DNA of 64,000 nt from Eutreptiella sp. 'Long Island Sound 2002' (taxonomy: Eukaryota > Euglenozoa > Euglenophyceae > Eutreptiales > Eutreptiaceae). The stretch is from assembly GCA_964036045.1 (NCBI GenBank), contig OZ038382.1, positions 103,140,007 through 103,204,006 of the forward strand, written 5' to 3'. The notes under the pieces are model-generated. The model worked only from the letters and a program-made list of their open reading frames with translations. It had not been told where the DNA came from and searched no databases. This document shows positions 53,040-64,000 of this stretch, one piece after another. A program made the position numbers and the translations under genes. Numbering within the stretch: position 1 is the first letter of the stretch; each line of letters opens with the position of its first letter.

Positions 53040-54390
53040 TTGTCCGGTGCCCCCGCGTACTGCGGGCGGCTCGCCCGGCAGTGGGGCACCTTTGTGCTTC
53101 TGCCCCACGCCCACCCCTTCATGCCGCTGTGGCACACCCTCGTCCCTGCCCTGCCTTCCCTGCCCCTCCGCCCTCCGGCCAGCGCGAGCACATTGCGGAG
53201 CATTTCGCGTGGCAGCGCCCTCCCTTTGCCTCCTCCCTCTGTCCTGGCCCCTCGGCCCTGTCCTGCCCCCTGTCTGCTCACACTCCCTCGTCCCTACTTG
53301 CCCCCCTTCCCTGGTCCCTTGGTCCCTGGCCCTCTGTGTCCCTGCCCTCGTCTGCCCTTTACCCCCCCGGCATGCACTTCGCGGAGCAACACGCGAGGCA
53401 CCCCTCACTCCCCCTTCACCTTGCCGCCCCCTGGTTCTCTGGTCTTGTCTGCACCGCAGCCCGCGGCCCTCTTCTCCCGCCCTACCTCCCCCTCCCTCCC
53501 CTGCCCTTGCCCCTCTCTATTCTTACCTGCTGTCCCCTCGCTGGGCACTTTGTCGGCATGTCGCACGCACGTCGCAGGTTCGCTTCCTGCATCTCCCTCC
53601 CTGCCCCGCCCTTTCCCCCCTCATCTCCACGCAGTTGCATGCACGTCGCAGGCACGCACCTGGCCCTCGTCGTGTGGCTCTACGTGGGGCGGACCTCTTC
53701 GCGGCAACGCGCCGTGGCTCCCCTCCTTGTCCATTGCCACTGCGCATTGCGGGCGGCTCGCTCGGTGGTGGGGCACCTTTGAGCTTCCGCCCCTCGCTCG
53801 CTCTTTTGTGCCGCCGTGGCACCTGCCCTGCCCTGCTTTCTCTGCCCCTCTGCCCTCCGGCCAGCACGAGCACAATGCGGAGCAATTCGCGTGGCAGCGC
53901 TCCCTCTTCGCCCTCTCTCTCTGCCCTGGCCCCTTGGCCCCGTCCTGCCGTCTGCTCGCCCTCCCTCGTCCTCTCGTGCCTCCTAGGTCCCTTGGTCACT
54001 GGCCCTCGGTGTCCCTGTCCCCGTCCCCTCTTCTCCCTCCCTGCTTACATTTCGCAGAGCAATTCGCGAGGCACCCCTCCAACTCCCCCTCCACCTTGCC
54101 GCTCCCTGGCGCCCTGGTTCCGTCCGCACCGGCCCGTAGCCAGCGGCCCTCTTCTCCCGCCCTTTCTCCCCCTCCCTCCCCTGCCCTCTTCCTCCTCCAC
54201 ACTCCGCAGTACACTTCGCAGGACACTTTGTTGGCATGTCGCATGCATGTCGCAGGCACACGCCTGGCCCCTCCCTCTCCGCCCTGCCCTGTCCTCTCTC
54301 TACGCTACGCAGGACACTCCGCAAAGCACTGTGTTGACACTTCGCACGCATGTCGCAGGCACGCACCTGGCTTTTATTGGCGGCGTCGTC
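53040..54390. repeat. Two tandem monomers of about 680 bp in the 5' region
   Basis: Colinear landmarks recur at a spacing of 673-687 bp: GCGGGCGGCTCG at 53062 and 53749, ATTGCGGAGCA-type at 53191 and 53873, CGCGGAGCAA-type at 53380 and 54053, GGCATGTCGCA at 53555 and 54233. Identity is moderate, with many small indels. Confidence 0.7.
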
Positions 54391-54597
54391 GGGAGGGCTG
54401 GCTCCACGCTGTGACTGCCCGCCGCTGCCGCAGCCCCCGCGGGAGCCGCCGCCGCGGGCAGCCACTCCATATGCCGCGGGGGGCGCGGCCCTGGTAGGCC
54501 CCGGCTGCCCCCCGGCCAGGGTTTCACTGTACCCCCCGCGGCGCCTGGTCGCCTGGGGGGATCCATCACAAGATTCTGCAAGACATCGAAAAAAAAT

Positions 54598-54943
<346 letters not shown>

Positions 54944-55375
54944 TATTTTTTTCGATGTCTTACAAGATTTGTGATTGATCCCCCCCGGCGACCAGGTGCC
55001 GCGGGGGGTACAGTGAAACCCTGGCCGGGGGGCAGCCGGGGCCTACCAGGGCTGCGCCCCCCGCGGCATTTGGGGTGGCTGCCCGCGGCGGCGGCTCCTG
55101 CGGGGGCTGTGGCAGCGGCGGGCGGCCGCAGCGTGGTGCCAACCAGCCTGACGACGCGGACGGTAGAGGCCAGGTGCGTGCCTGCAACATGCGTGCAACT
55201 TGCCTACACAGTGTCCTCCATAGTGTCAGAGGGGCAAATGGGCAGGGGAGGGAGGGGGAGGCAGGGTGGGCATAGAGGGAAAAAGGCCGCAGGCGGGTGC
55301 AGTGCAACGTGCCTGCCACTTGCCAAGGGACCAGGACACCAGGGGGCAGAAAGGTGAAGAGGGAGTGGGAGGGAT

Positions 55376-56500
55376 GCCTCGCACATTGCTCTGCAAAGTG
55401 TACGCCGGTGGGGTAAAGGGAGGACGGGGACAGGGAAACAGAGGGCCAGAGCCCCCTGGGGCTTGGGAAGGGGGGCAAGGGAGGACGAGGGAGGACGAGC
55501 ACACAAGGGGCAGGGTTGGGCCAGGGAGCGGGAGCAGAGAGGGGGAGCAGGGAGGGAGGGTTGCCTCGCAAATTGCTCCGCACCGTGCTCGCGCTGGCCG
55601 GAGGGCGGATGTATGGAGGTGGAGGCGAGAGGACGGAGGCATGCTAACCACGGACCTTATGCACCAAGTACGCCCCGGCTAGAGTGAGCGGACCAGGGGC
55701 AAGAACGACAAGGGTGCCCCGCGACCGAGCTGGCCACCTGCGGCGAGCAGGGGCTCTGGACGCTAGGCAGCCTGCCCCCGGAGGTATAGTGTGCGGTACA
55801 AAATGCGTGCAACTTGCCAGGAGACCAGGACACCAGGGGGCAGCAAGGAAGAGAGTGAGTGGGAGGGTTGCCTCGCACATTGCTCTGCACGGTGCACGCC
55901 GAGGGGATAGAGGGAGAAAGCGGATAGGGAGATAGGAGGCCAGAGACCCCGCAACCAGGGACAAGAGGCAGGGCAAGGTGAAGAGGGCGAGCAGACAGGG
56001 GGCAGGACAGGGCCAGGGGGCCAGGGCAGAGAGGGGGGGCAGAGAGAGAGCGTTGCCTCGCAAATTGCTCCGCACCGTGCTCGCGCTGGCCGGAGGGCAG
56101 AGGGTCAGAGATGGCAGGGCAGGGAAGGGGCCGTGCTGCTTGCGGACCGGCGTATGCGCATTGTATGCCACGGCGACTTGTAAGAGCGATCATGGGGCAG
56201 GAACAAAAAGGTGCCCCACAACGGAGCGAGCCGCCCGCAGCGCGCGGGGGCACTGAACAAGGCTGGGCGCCGCGGCGTCCTGCCACAAGGCAGCCCGCCC
56301 CCAAAGGTGCAGTGTGCAGCGTGCCTGCGTAGTGTCATGCAACGAGGGCCGGCAGGGACGAGGGAAGAGGGCACGGGCGGGGCGAAAGAGGTAGGACACA
56401 TAGGAGGCGTGCGAAGGCCGGAAAGCCGGAGCAGAGAGGGGAGGGACGAGAGAGACAGGGGAGGGACTGCGCTTTGCTCTGCACCGTGCGCGCACAGAGG
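55376..56500. repeat. Tandem monomers in the second copy's 5' region
   Basis: GCCTCGCACATTGCTCTGC recurs at 55376 and 55870 (spacing about 494 bp), and a related CGCTTTGCTCTGCACCGTG box lies near 56467. GCCTCGCAAATTGCTCCGC recurs near 55562 and 56054. The monomer length differs from the 680 bp seen in the left copy. Confidence 0.65.
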
Positions 56501-58503
56501 GCGAGAGAGGGAGCAGAGGAGGCAGGGTAGGAGATAGTTGCCTTGCGCCGTGCCGTGCACAGTGCGCGGTCTGAAACCGGCTCTGACCTCATTCGTGCAT
56601 GTGTCATGTCAAGTCAACCATGCCTGGTGCCGGAAACAGGAAGTGGCACGGGGGGGCGGGGACCTGCGGCGCCATCCGTAGGGCCTCCCGTGCAGTGACC
56701 CAACTTGTGGCGCAGAGGGGACACGCGCCCGTGGCGCCATCCATTGGACCCTCCCGCCTGTTGCAGTTATTGTGGCGCAAGTGGGATGAGCAGTGGGGAC
56801 AGGCACCAGCGTCGCCATCCTGTGGGCCCCCTATGGCAGCGACTCTGCAGAATCATTAGGTGGCCAGGGGATGCCACAAATGAATCCCCCGCCTGTCTCC
56901 CCGCGTCTCTGCCGTAGGACCTCAGGGGCCTCCATCGCGCTCAGGGGTGGCAGAGACCCGGGGGACGAGAGCGCCCGGCCGCTTTGTAGCCGCCACTTCC
57001 AGCGGACTGATACCAAGGCACCGGTATCAGGCCGCTCAGAAGTGGATACACAAGGACCAGGGAGAGGACGGGCAGTCAGCCCCCCCCAGGCTGTTGGGTG
57101 CCGAAACAGGGGCCCTCCCCTCGACCAGGGCGGCGGATGGCGCAAGAAGCCTTCGAGGCGTACGGTAAGTCCTCCCTGCTGCCCGCACTTCCTCATCTTG
57201 CGTTTCCACCCGGGTACGTACCTCCTCCAGTAAGTATGGGCACAGAAGGGAGCAGGCACGGGACAATGAGCACCTTGCAGAGACGTGGCGACTACCACCA
57301 AGGGGCAACAGCGGCTGAACATCCACGGGTGCGGAGCCTATACCATGGAGAAGGGCGGGAAGGCCCACAAGAGGAAGCCCCCCCCCCCCAACTGCAGCCA
57401 AGTCCCTCACCTCGTGCTTGCGTCGTGCTTACCTCGTGCCTGCGACATGCGTGCTACATAGGGAAGACGACAAGGGCGCCCCCCCCCCCAGACACCCCTG
57501 CCCCCCCAAGGGGTGGGGGTGAAGGTAGAGGGGGGCGGAAAGCGTGCCCCCCGCGGACAAAGCGGCAGGGTGGGGAGGCAGCAATGAGAGGGTGCAGTAC
57601 GGACCACACGACCGTGCCCGTAGGGAGCACGCGCCGTGCAAGCCCCCAACAGGGGGACCACCTGGGGGTGCGAACACAGGGTGGGAAGGGCGACGACGGG
57701 AGCGACACGGCAAGCCCCCCCCCCTGCAGAGGGAGAAGTGCCGCGCCTCGTGCCTGCAGCGCGCTCGCAACGTGCTTACGCCAGAGGACAGACAGCGAGG
57801 ACGCCCCCCCCCCCGACCCCCTTCTCCCCCACCCAACCAGGAAATGGGTGAGGACAGCCTTGGGGACAGCGAGGGGACATGGGGGGGGGCAGAGGACAGA
57901 CCGAAACGCCAGGGGGGGAGACGGGCGGCGAGCGGTGGAGACGCAAAGCAGCCGGAGCCCAAAAGAAAAAAAACCAAAAAAGAAAAAAAAACAAAGCAAA
58001 ACAACGCGCCAGAGCAGGGACAGATAGCAGAAACGGACGGGGCACGGCAGGAACCAGGGAGCGCGGAAAGGGGCGCCGAAAAGGGGGAAACCCCGGGGAA
58101 GAAAGCGGGGAGGCAGGGACCAACACCGCAGCGAACGGCGGGAGGGCGGGGTGACAAGAGCCCGCAAGAGACGCTGGTGAGGTACGCGACCTCAGGGGTT
58201 TGGGGGCCCCCCTGGTGTCCGTATCGGCCCCACCTGCGCGCAGGCAATAAGGTGGGTTACGCCCGGGACCGTTGGCCAGCGGCCCGAGGTGGCACCGGCC
58301 CTGGGGGGGTGGCCACTGGGCCTGACCAGGAGCACCCCCGAAGGCACGTACTGCGGTTCCTGTCCTGTGAGGGGCTGCGGGTAGGGCACACCGTCCATTG
58401 GGGTAGGCAAGAGACGCGCCTATCCCGCAAGGACTCCCCTGCGACCCACAGTGTACCCGACCCGGGTGTGGGGAAGGGCCGATGTACCTGGTTACGACGC
58501 AGC

Positions 58504-58532
58504 TCCATTTGTACGAAACGGGTACAAATGGA
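58504..58532. other. 11-bp hairpin upstream of ORF1, second copy
   Basis: TCCATTTGTAC (58504-58514), loop GAAACGG, GTACAAATGGA (58522-58532), about 350 bases before the ORF1 start position. It corresponds to 50410-50440. In the sense direction the left-copy loop is TGAGCGG, so stem conservation with loop change suggests function. Confidence 0.75.
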
Positions 58533-58878
58533 CGGCCCGTACAACAGAGTTACAACCTGATGGGGAGTGCATGCATCGACCTCCCGGTGGGGAAACTCTG
58601 GAGAGAGGGACCCAAGCCAGCGTCGAGCGCCCCCCCCCCCCCCTCGAACCCTGCCTGGCACCACACCTACCAAAAACCGGCTAGAACCAAGGAGCACACC
58701 TCGGGGGGCGAAACCGGGGGCAATGGAGCATGAAAGGGAAGGGGGGGGGGCGCGCAAGAGGGGTGGGCAACTGTGTTATGCAATGTGTCGTGCATCCTAA
58801 GGCCAGCTGCGGGTAGGACGGGCCACAGAGTCCACCCGTTCTCCCATGTCCATAGCTCACACAGCCTTCGTTAGCTAA

Positions 58879-61800
58879 ATATCGCTACCTGTCCCCACCA
58901 ACCCCGTGGAGTTGTCGGCCTTCCGGCGACGTGCCCGGCGCCTGGTAGACACGGTGTCTGATCTCGTCAGACACAGACCGCACACGTATGCGGCGTTTCA
59001 GGCGCGCGTGGACGCGGATCGTCGGGCCAGGGACAACGCATGGGACCACTTCGTCGACGTCTGCTTACGGCGGATGTTGGCCCGTCATCCCCACCCGTAC
59101 AATGCGCCTGACATTCAGGCGCAGTTCGCAGCAGGCACGGTGCCGTTCGGGGTGTACCTGCTCAACCGACTATTCCGACGTCTACAAGATGATCTCGGGC
59201 AGCTCGAGGACGCGCAGCGCGGGCGGCCCCCAATGGGACCGATGGCGGAGTGGCCGGGGTATGCGGCGCCAGGTGAGTTTCCGATGCCGCCGCCCCAGGG
59301 CATCGGGCCCCTGCCCTTCCCGCCTTTCGGGGCTCACCACCACCACCAACCCCATCTCCATCACCTACTTCACCACCCCATCGGGTTCCCCATGATGCAG
59401 CATCACTTCCCACACCAACGTGTACACCCGGCGGGTATGCCACAGCTCGCTGTCCACCTTCACCATCACCATCACCCGGCGGCTGTGCCACAGCTCCCCG
59501 TCCACCTTCAGCATCACCATCACCATCACCGTCCACACCAGCATGTGGTGTACCCGCATCACCTGCCCCAGCAGCACCCTCGGCCGCCTCAGCATGCGCT
59601 CCCGGTGCCGGTACCGGTACCGGTGCCTGCGCCGGGGCGGAGCGCCCAGCAGCTGGGGGTGTTGCAAGGGGAGAAACGTGGCGTGCCCCAAGGCGAGGCG
59701 GGGAGAATAGGGGCGCGGGCGGCTGCGCCACCCCTGGCGGTGCCCCAGCCGGGGCATACCGCGGCGGGGTCTCCACCGCGGACAATCCCGGTGCCGGATC
59801 CAGCCGTGCCGCGCGGGGTCCCGCACGTGGTCCCGACGGGGCCTGAGCCGGTGGTGCCGGATCGTCCACCCCCGACGCATGGGGTGCAGGGCGCAGGACC
59901 CATGTAGAGGCCTACGGCGGGGAAACAGGCGGGGGATGCGGCGCAGGAGGCGGCGGCGGCCGGCCCGCAAGACATCAGGGAGCTGCTCGCGCAGGCCCTG
60001 GACGCGCATCGGCGGGCAGCCGCGGGGGGCGATGGAGCCGCGCAGGAGGCACCGGGGAGGGAGGCTGGCGTCGGCGAGCTGATCGCGCTGGCGCTCGCGG
60101 CCGTCGCCCCGAGGGCGGAAGGGGCCAAGGAGAAGCCGTCGGAGGTGGTTGCTTCGGGGGGAGAGGACGCGGGGCGAGGAATGCCGGAGGCGAAGGCACC
60201 GGTGGTGGGCGGTGGGGTCGTGGAGCCCAGTGGGGGGCGTGCCAAGGGGGAAGGAGTGGAGGACTGGATGTGGGAGTGGCGGGAGTGGCGCCAGGTGGCA
60301 CCCGGTGAGCCGTGTCCGGCAGGGCTGGCGTACAGCATGGACCTCCATGCGGGCACCAGCTGGGCCCGGCTGCCGGACCACCCGCGGGCACGGCTGGACG
60401 CGGCGGAGGCGGCAAGGGGCGGAGGCGCTGACGAGCGGCCTCTGGCGCCCTTCCCGCCGCGACCGGACACGCCGCCGGCGATGGTTGCGGCTGGAGAAGG
60501 GGCGGAGGGAGAGCAGGAGGCGGAGGACGAGGAGGACGAAGAGGCGTACGGGCCCGGCGAGTTGGCGCTGGCCCTCATGTATGAGGACAACGCCGGGCCT
60601 GACGTCTACGCCGGCATGGACGTGGACCCGGCGTACGCGCCGCTGCGGCCCATGCCCACTGCGGTGCCGCCCCCTCCCCTGGGGAGCTGTGAGCAGCGGC
60701 ACTGCAGGTACCATGCGGCCGAGGGTGCCCACAGGCACCGCCTCATCGGTACGGGGCAGCGGGAGGCAGGGATGCTGGCGAGCGTCCTGGAGCGCTACGA
60801 GCTCCAGCGCCCAGGGCAGGTCGCCCGGGAGATGGCCCTAATGGCCGCGTCCCCGGACGACGACCAGGTCCGCTGTGTCCAGTTTGGGGACGCGGCGGTC
60901 CTGGGTCACCACCCCGGTGATGTCCGGGCGGCCGAGTCCCAGGAAGGCCTCCCCCTGTCGGTGCGCCTGTTCGTGGGACGCCTGCTGGACGAGGCGGGGC
61001 TGGAGGACGTGCGGCGGGATGAAGGCCTGTACGTGGCCTTGTGGCGAGATGGGGCTGACGCATGGCGTCGCGAGCAGGCCGTGCGGCCCCTCACGCCCCA
61101 AGCGCTGGGATCCCTTGCGCTCCAGGTGGCGGTGCACCCCGAGGGTGCCGAGGTCGTGTTCGGCCCGGACTGCCTGCTGCTGACCGGGCATGGAGTGGTC
61201 CTCGTCCCCACCTCCAGCAGCTACCGCCTTGAGAGACGCGGCGGTGACCTCAAGCTGCTGGTGGTGGTGGGCACGCGCCTCGACGAGAGCGCCGCCCACC
61301 AGGGGTTCGAATACGCGGTCCTGGTGGGGAGTGATGAGGAGGCAGGCCGTGACGGTGACGAGGTGGGGCAGGAGCAGCCCACGGGGGAGGAGCAGCAGCA
61401 GGGTCAGTCGCAGGTGGCCGGGGAGGATGTGGACGTGCAAGCCATTGTGGCGGCGGCCCTGGCGAGGTTCACGGCTGCAGCGAGCCCGCCGCCGACGACA
61501 GAGGCACTGGAGGAGGAGGACCAACGCAGGAGGAGTGAAGAGGCACAAGTCGCCATGGAGCGGGACGAGGAGCCGCAGTTCATGGGGACGAAGGAGGCGC
61601 CGCGTGAGGTGGGCCCACGGGGGCTGGGAGTGGCGGACAAGGCTGGGCCAAAGACGGGGGAGGTGGAAACCTGCAGGCACTGGGCCAAGGGGTGGTGCAT
61701 GCGAGCAGATGCTTGCCGGTACGCCCACCCCCAGCCGCCAGTGCCGCGGGAGTACCCCAGGAATTACTCCTGATCCTCAAGGCCATGGCCCGTGTGGGGC

Positions 61801-64000
61801 CCCTCAGCCTGGACCGCAGCCAGAGCCACGGCCGGGGCCACGGAACGTTGCTGCGGGAAGTGGTGGTAAAGGCGCAAGGAGGAGGACTCCCAGCGGTGGG
61901 ACATGCGGTGGAGAGTGGGGGCCTGACCGAGTGGGCGGTGGCGTTGCCATATGGCATGGCGGCCCTGCTCACTCCGTTCACGGTGGTCCCATGGAGGGAC
62001 ATGGTCACCGTCCAGGAGGCCAGCCTGGGGTGGGTGTGCACATGGCACACACATCCTGCCGGCATGGACCCTCGCGAGTGGCAGGCTAAGGCGGTCATGA
62101 CGTACCTGTCCTGGTCGTTGCCGGCAGCGCCGGGTGCATGGGCGCAGTGTTGGGACAGAGCGCTCCGCTGGGCGAGGGATGGCAGTGCTGTGGCGGCCTG
62201 CCCTGACCTCCCCCGCGAGCCCGTCTCCGTCCAGCCGCGGGCTGTCTCCCTGCATCTCCCCACGGTGGCGGCTCGCCATGCGGCCACAGACCCGGAGGAC
62301 TTGCTGCTGGGGGACCGAGAGGGGCCAGGGCTTTGCCTGGGCCGGGAGATGGATGTTCGCACTGCCCGCCTCCCCAGCCCTGTGGACAGGGACATCCTGG
62401 AGGGACTCCAGTTCACGCGGGCTGACGGGGCTGATGTGTGGACTGCCGTCCATCGCCGGCTCCCAGACGCATGGACCCAGGTGTCCCGGCCCACTGGTCA
62501 CGAGCGTCTGGTGGGAGTGGAATGGCGCGTGTGGGCCGCCAACAGCCCATGCCCGCCAGTGATGGTCCTTCCCAGGAGAACCAGCCACCCCAGCTGGGAG
62601 ACCGTGGCGGTCTTGTGGGGATGGGTGGCGGTCCGTGGGACCGGTGGCCACGTCTTCACTGCCCCACGGGGCAGGGTGATCGAGACCGACGGGTAGACGG
62701 CGTTGCAGCTCACGGCAGAGCCCCTGACCACGCATGTCGTGGTGGCCGTCCTCCAGTGGGGGGCCGACAAGCCACAGCCGTGGCGCGATCCGGTCGCTAG
62801 GGCTGTCTGGCGCGATCTGCGGGTCCTTAGGGCAGCCGTCTGGCCAGGAGGAGCAGGGCGGCATCTCCCGGGCGCACTCCCCTGGCTGCGGGACTGCGGA
62901 GACGCCTCTCCCCCACCAGCTGAGTTGCGGGGCGCCCTGGAGCACCTGTACTCCAAGCCCAGGCACCACTTCCTGGTGGCCGCGGACCCTGCGATGGAGC
63001 TCAGCGTTGATGTGGCCGTGCTGGCAGCCGACGTGGTGCAGTGCCTGCCCCCCCACGCCATGTTGCTCCCGAGAGAGGGGTGGGAGGGCCAGCGGCACGA
63101 CCAAACCCCGGCTGCCCTCCTCATCGCGAGGTACGTCGAGCTCCTCGTCTCAGAGGCGGTGTACCTCGACCGGTCGGAGACGCCGGGCATGCGGCACTTG
63201 AAGGCTCACCCCCTCCTGGCCCCTGCCACGCATTTGACAGTGGACCCGCTAGGCCAGCCTGCGTTGTCGGGGGCCCCGCCCCAGTGGCCACACACATGGC
63301 ACATGGCGGTCTGGCTGATGCGCATGGCACCCAGGGGCCAGAGGGCGGGGTGGCCGGGTGCGGAGCATCTGCTGGCTACGGCCCGGGCGGCACAGGTGCA
63401 GTAGCCTGCGGGCAACAACAAGGACTGTGGCTTGTGCGCCCTCATGTCCACCGTCGGTACCCTTCTCCGGGTGCCAAGACCGGGCAACCTCCTGTCCGCG
63501 CTGGACAGGCGGTGGGTGGCGGCAGTGGTCCTCAACGGGGACATGGGGCCCATCGCGCGTCTGCCGTCCCTGGGGGAGCTGCCCGCAGCGGTGCTGGATG
63601 CCCTGCCGGCGCCCCGCGCACCCTTGGACGTGGCGGACGTCCCGCACGGCGTGGGGTTGCCCGGGGCGTGCATGCAACATGCCCTGCTGTGTCTGGCGGC
63701 GGCAGCGGACGGAGGGATGTCCATGCTGATGACAGTGCCCCTGCAGCATGTGCAGAACGCAATGCAGCAGCAGCGGATGCATGCCCCCCAGCCGTGGGAA
63801 GAGAGGGCCAAGCGATGGCTGCAGCTGGAGACCGTGCCTCCCACCCATACGGTGGGCGTTGCGGATATGGGGCGGCTGGTGGTGTTGGAAGGGGCGGAGT
63901 ATTGGGCCTGTGTTCGGGTGGAGACAGGGGGACTGGAGTGGGTTGTCGTCACCGCGTGCCGGCTCAGGAGGGAGCAGTCCAGGAGCCCTGCCTGCTACAG
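58879..64000 (+). pseudogene. Element A ORF1 pseudogene, second copy (3' end beyond the window)
   Basis: Colinear with residues 1 to about 1900 of the intact ORF1. Lesions: start ATG is ATA (58879-58881); TAG at 59905-59907; one G lost from a G-run near 61750, shifting frame just after the CCCH finger (CRHWAKGWCMRADACRYAH is intact); TAG at about 62694-62696 where the left copy has GGG; TAG at 63402-63404 where it has CAG, directly before PAGNNKDCGLCALM of the protease site. The downstream frame stays open to the window end. The His-rich array has about one unit instead of four. The HTHP motif and the protease Cys are conserved. Confidence 0.9.

Larger units (their letters stand above)
34055..54597 (-). 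mobile_element. Element A: giant non-LTR retrotransposon, apparently full length (about 20.5 kb)
   Basis: Sense order on the minus strand: 5' untranslated region of about 4.5 kb with tandem monomers, ORF1 (2373 codons), one TGA, ORF2 (2224 codons), 3' untranslated region of 2.2 kb, and a (TATGAC)3 tail. The 3' end is fixed by the truncated copy at 30339. The 5' end is fixed by the second copy, whose homology begins at about 54944 in the opposite orientation; both share CTATTTTTTTCGATGTCTT-type sequence at the edge of the TA tract. There are no LTRs. APE endonuclease, non-LTR RT, RNase H and a CCHC knuckle place it among APE-type non-LTR retrotransposons with RNase H. The clade was not determined. 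Confidence 0.85.
50101..54597 (-). promoter_or_regulatory. Element A 5' untranslated/promoter region, no gene seen
   Basis: About 4.5 kb of C-rich sequence (plus strand) is shared with the second copy in inverted orientation. It has many C/G homopolymers (for example about 50297-50312, 51390, 51470 and 51640), the hairpin at 50410-50440, two monomers of about 680 bp at 53040-54390 and a recurring CGCACGCACGTCGCAGGCACG-like box. Long open frames are low-complexity shadows. Tandem monomers upstream of ORF1 are known as promoters in some LINEs, so a promoter role is inferred. Confidence 0.55.
54944..58878 (+). promoter_or_regulatory. 5' untranslated/promoter region of the second element A copy, no gene seen
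   Basis: Purine-rich on the plus strand, colinear with the inverted left-copy region. Landmarks include the recurring GTGCCTGCAACATGCGTGC-like box, C-run blocks near 57380, 57480 and 57790, A-runs near 57960-58000 (T-run near 50942 in the left copy), and the hairpin at 58504-58532. Open frames are low complexity and do not match between copies as proteins. Confidence 0.55.
54944..64000 (+). mobile_element. Element A, second copy, plus strand, truncated by the window edge
   Basis: Inverted counterpart of 54597 down to about 44400. Homology covers the 5' end (CGATGTCTTACAAGATT), the tandem-monomer region, the hairpin and ORF1 up to and beyond the protease Cys. Net length between the 5' end and the ORF1 start is about 560 bp shorter than in the left copy, mostly from monomer and homopolymer differences. 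ORF1 is broken. Confidence 0.9.

Noticed and set aside
52764-54497. 577-codon plus-strand open frame
   Set aside because: It arises from the tandem C-rich monomers. It is antisense to the element and is broken by indels in the other copy.

Overview
This is eukaryotic repeat DNA with no recognisable host gene. Almost every supported feature is a retroelement or simple sequence. The DNA is GC-rich (strongly so outside the LTR element), with long pure (TA)n tracts, a chromodomain-bearing Ty3/gypsy element and very large non-LTR retrotransposons. A protist or microalga (for example a prasinophyte-type green alga or a dinoflagellate) would fit, but no rRNA, tRNA or host gene is present to decide it.

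Layout. (1) 1-1165: copy of repeat family C, minus strand, running off the left edge. (2) 1166-3276 and 16918-30338: two halves of one decayed giant non-LTR retrotransposon, 'element B', minus strand. They are split by (3) 3277-16917: a Ty3/gypsy element, minus strand, with 787-bp LTRs, a polypurine tract, a probable primer site and GGTG target duplications. That element is itself interrupted at 9048-11090 by another family C insertion flanked by a 111-bp target duplication. (4) 30339-33106: 5'-truncated copy of 'element A'. (5) 33107-34054: (TA)n tracts around a short family C fragment. (6) 34055-54597: apparently full-length element A, minus strand, about 20.5 kb. It has ORF1 of 2373 codons and ORF2 of 2224 codons, in the same frame and separated by one TGA. 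(7) 54598-54943: (TA)n. (8) 54944-64000: a second, decayed copy of element A on the plus strand, head-to-head with the first and cut by the window edge.

Elements A and B both look like giant polyprotein non-LTR retrotransposons (about 4500 codons each) with an APE-type endonuclease, reverse transcriptase, RNase H and a Cys/His knuckle. Each also carries a putative Ulp1/C48-like cysteine protease, upstream of the endonuclease in A and downstream of RNase H in B. Apart from the TGA between its ORFs, the left copy of A is uninterrupted and may be recently active. B, the gypsy element and the right copy of A carry many stops and frameshifts.

Domain calls rest on motifs read by eye. The accessory domains (C48-like, cupin-like, JAMM-like, methyltransferase-like) are hypotheses, while the RT, RNase H, APE, aspartic protease, integrase and chromodomain calls are firm.
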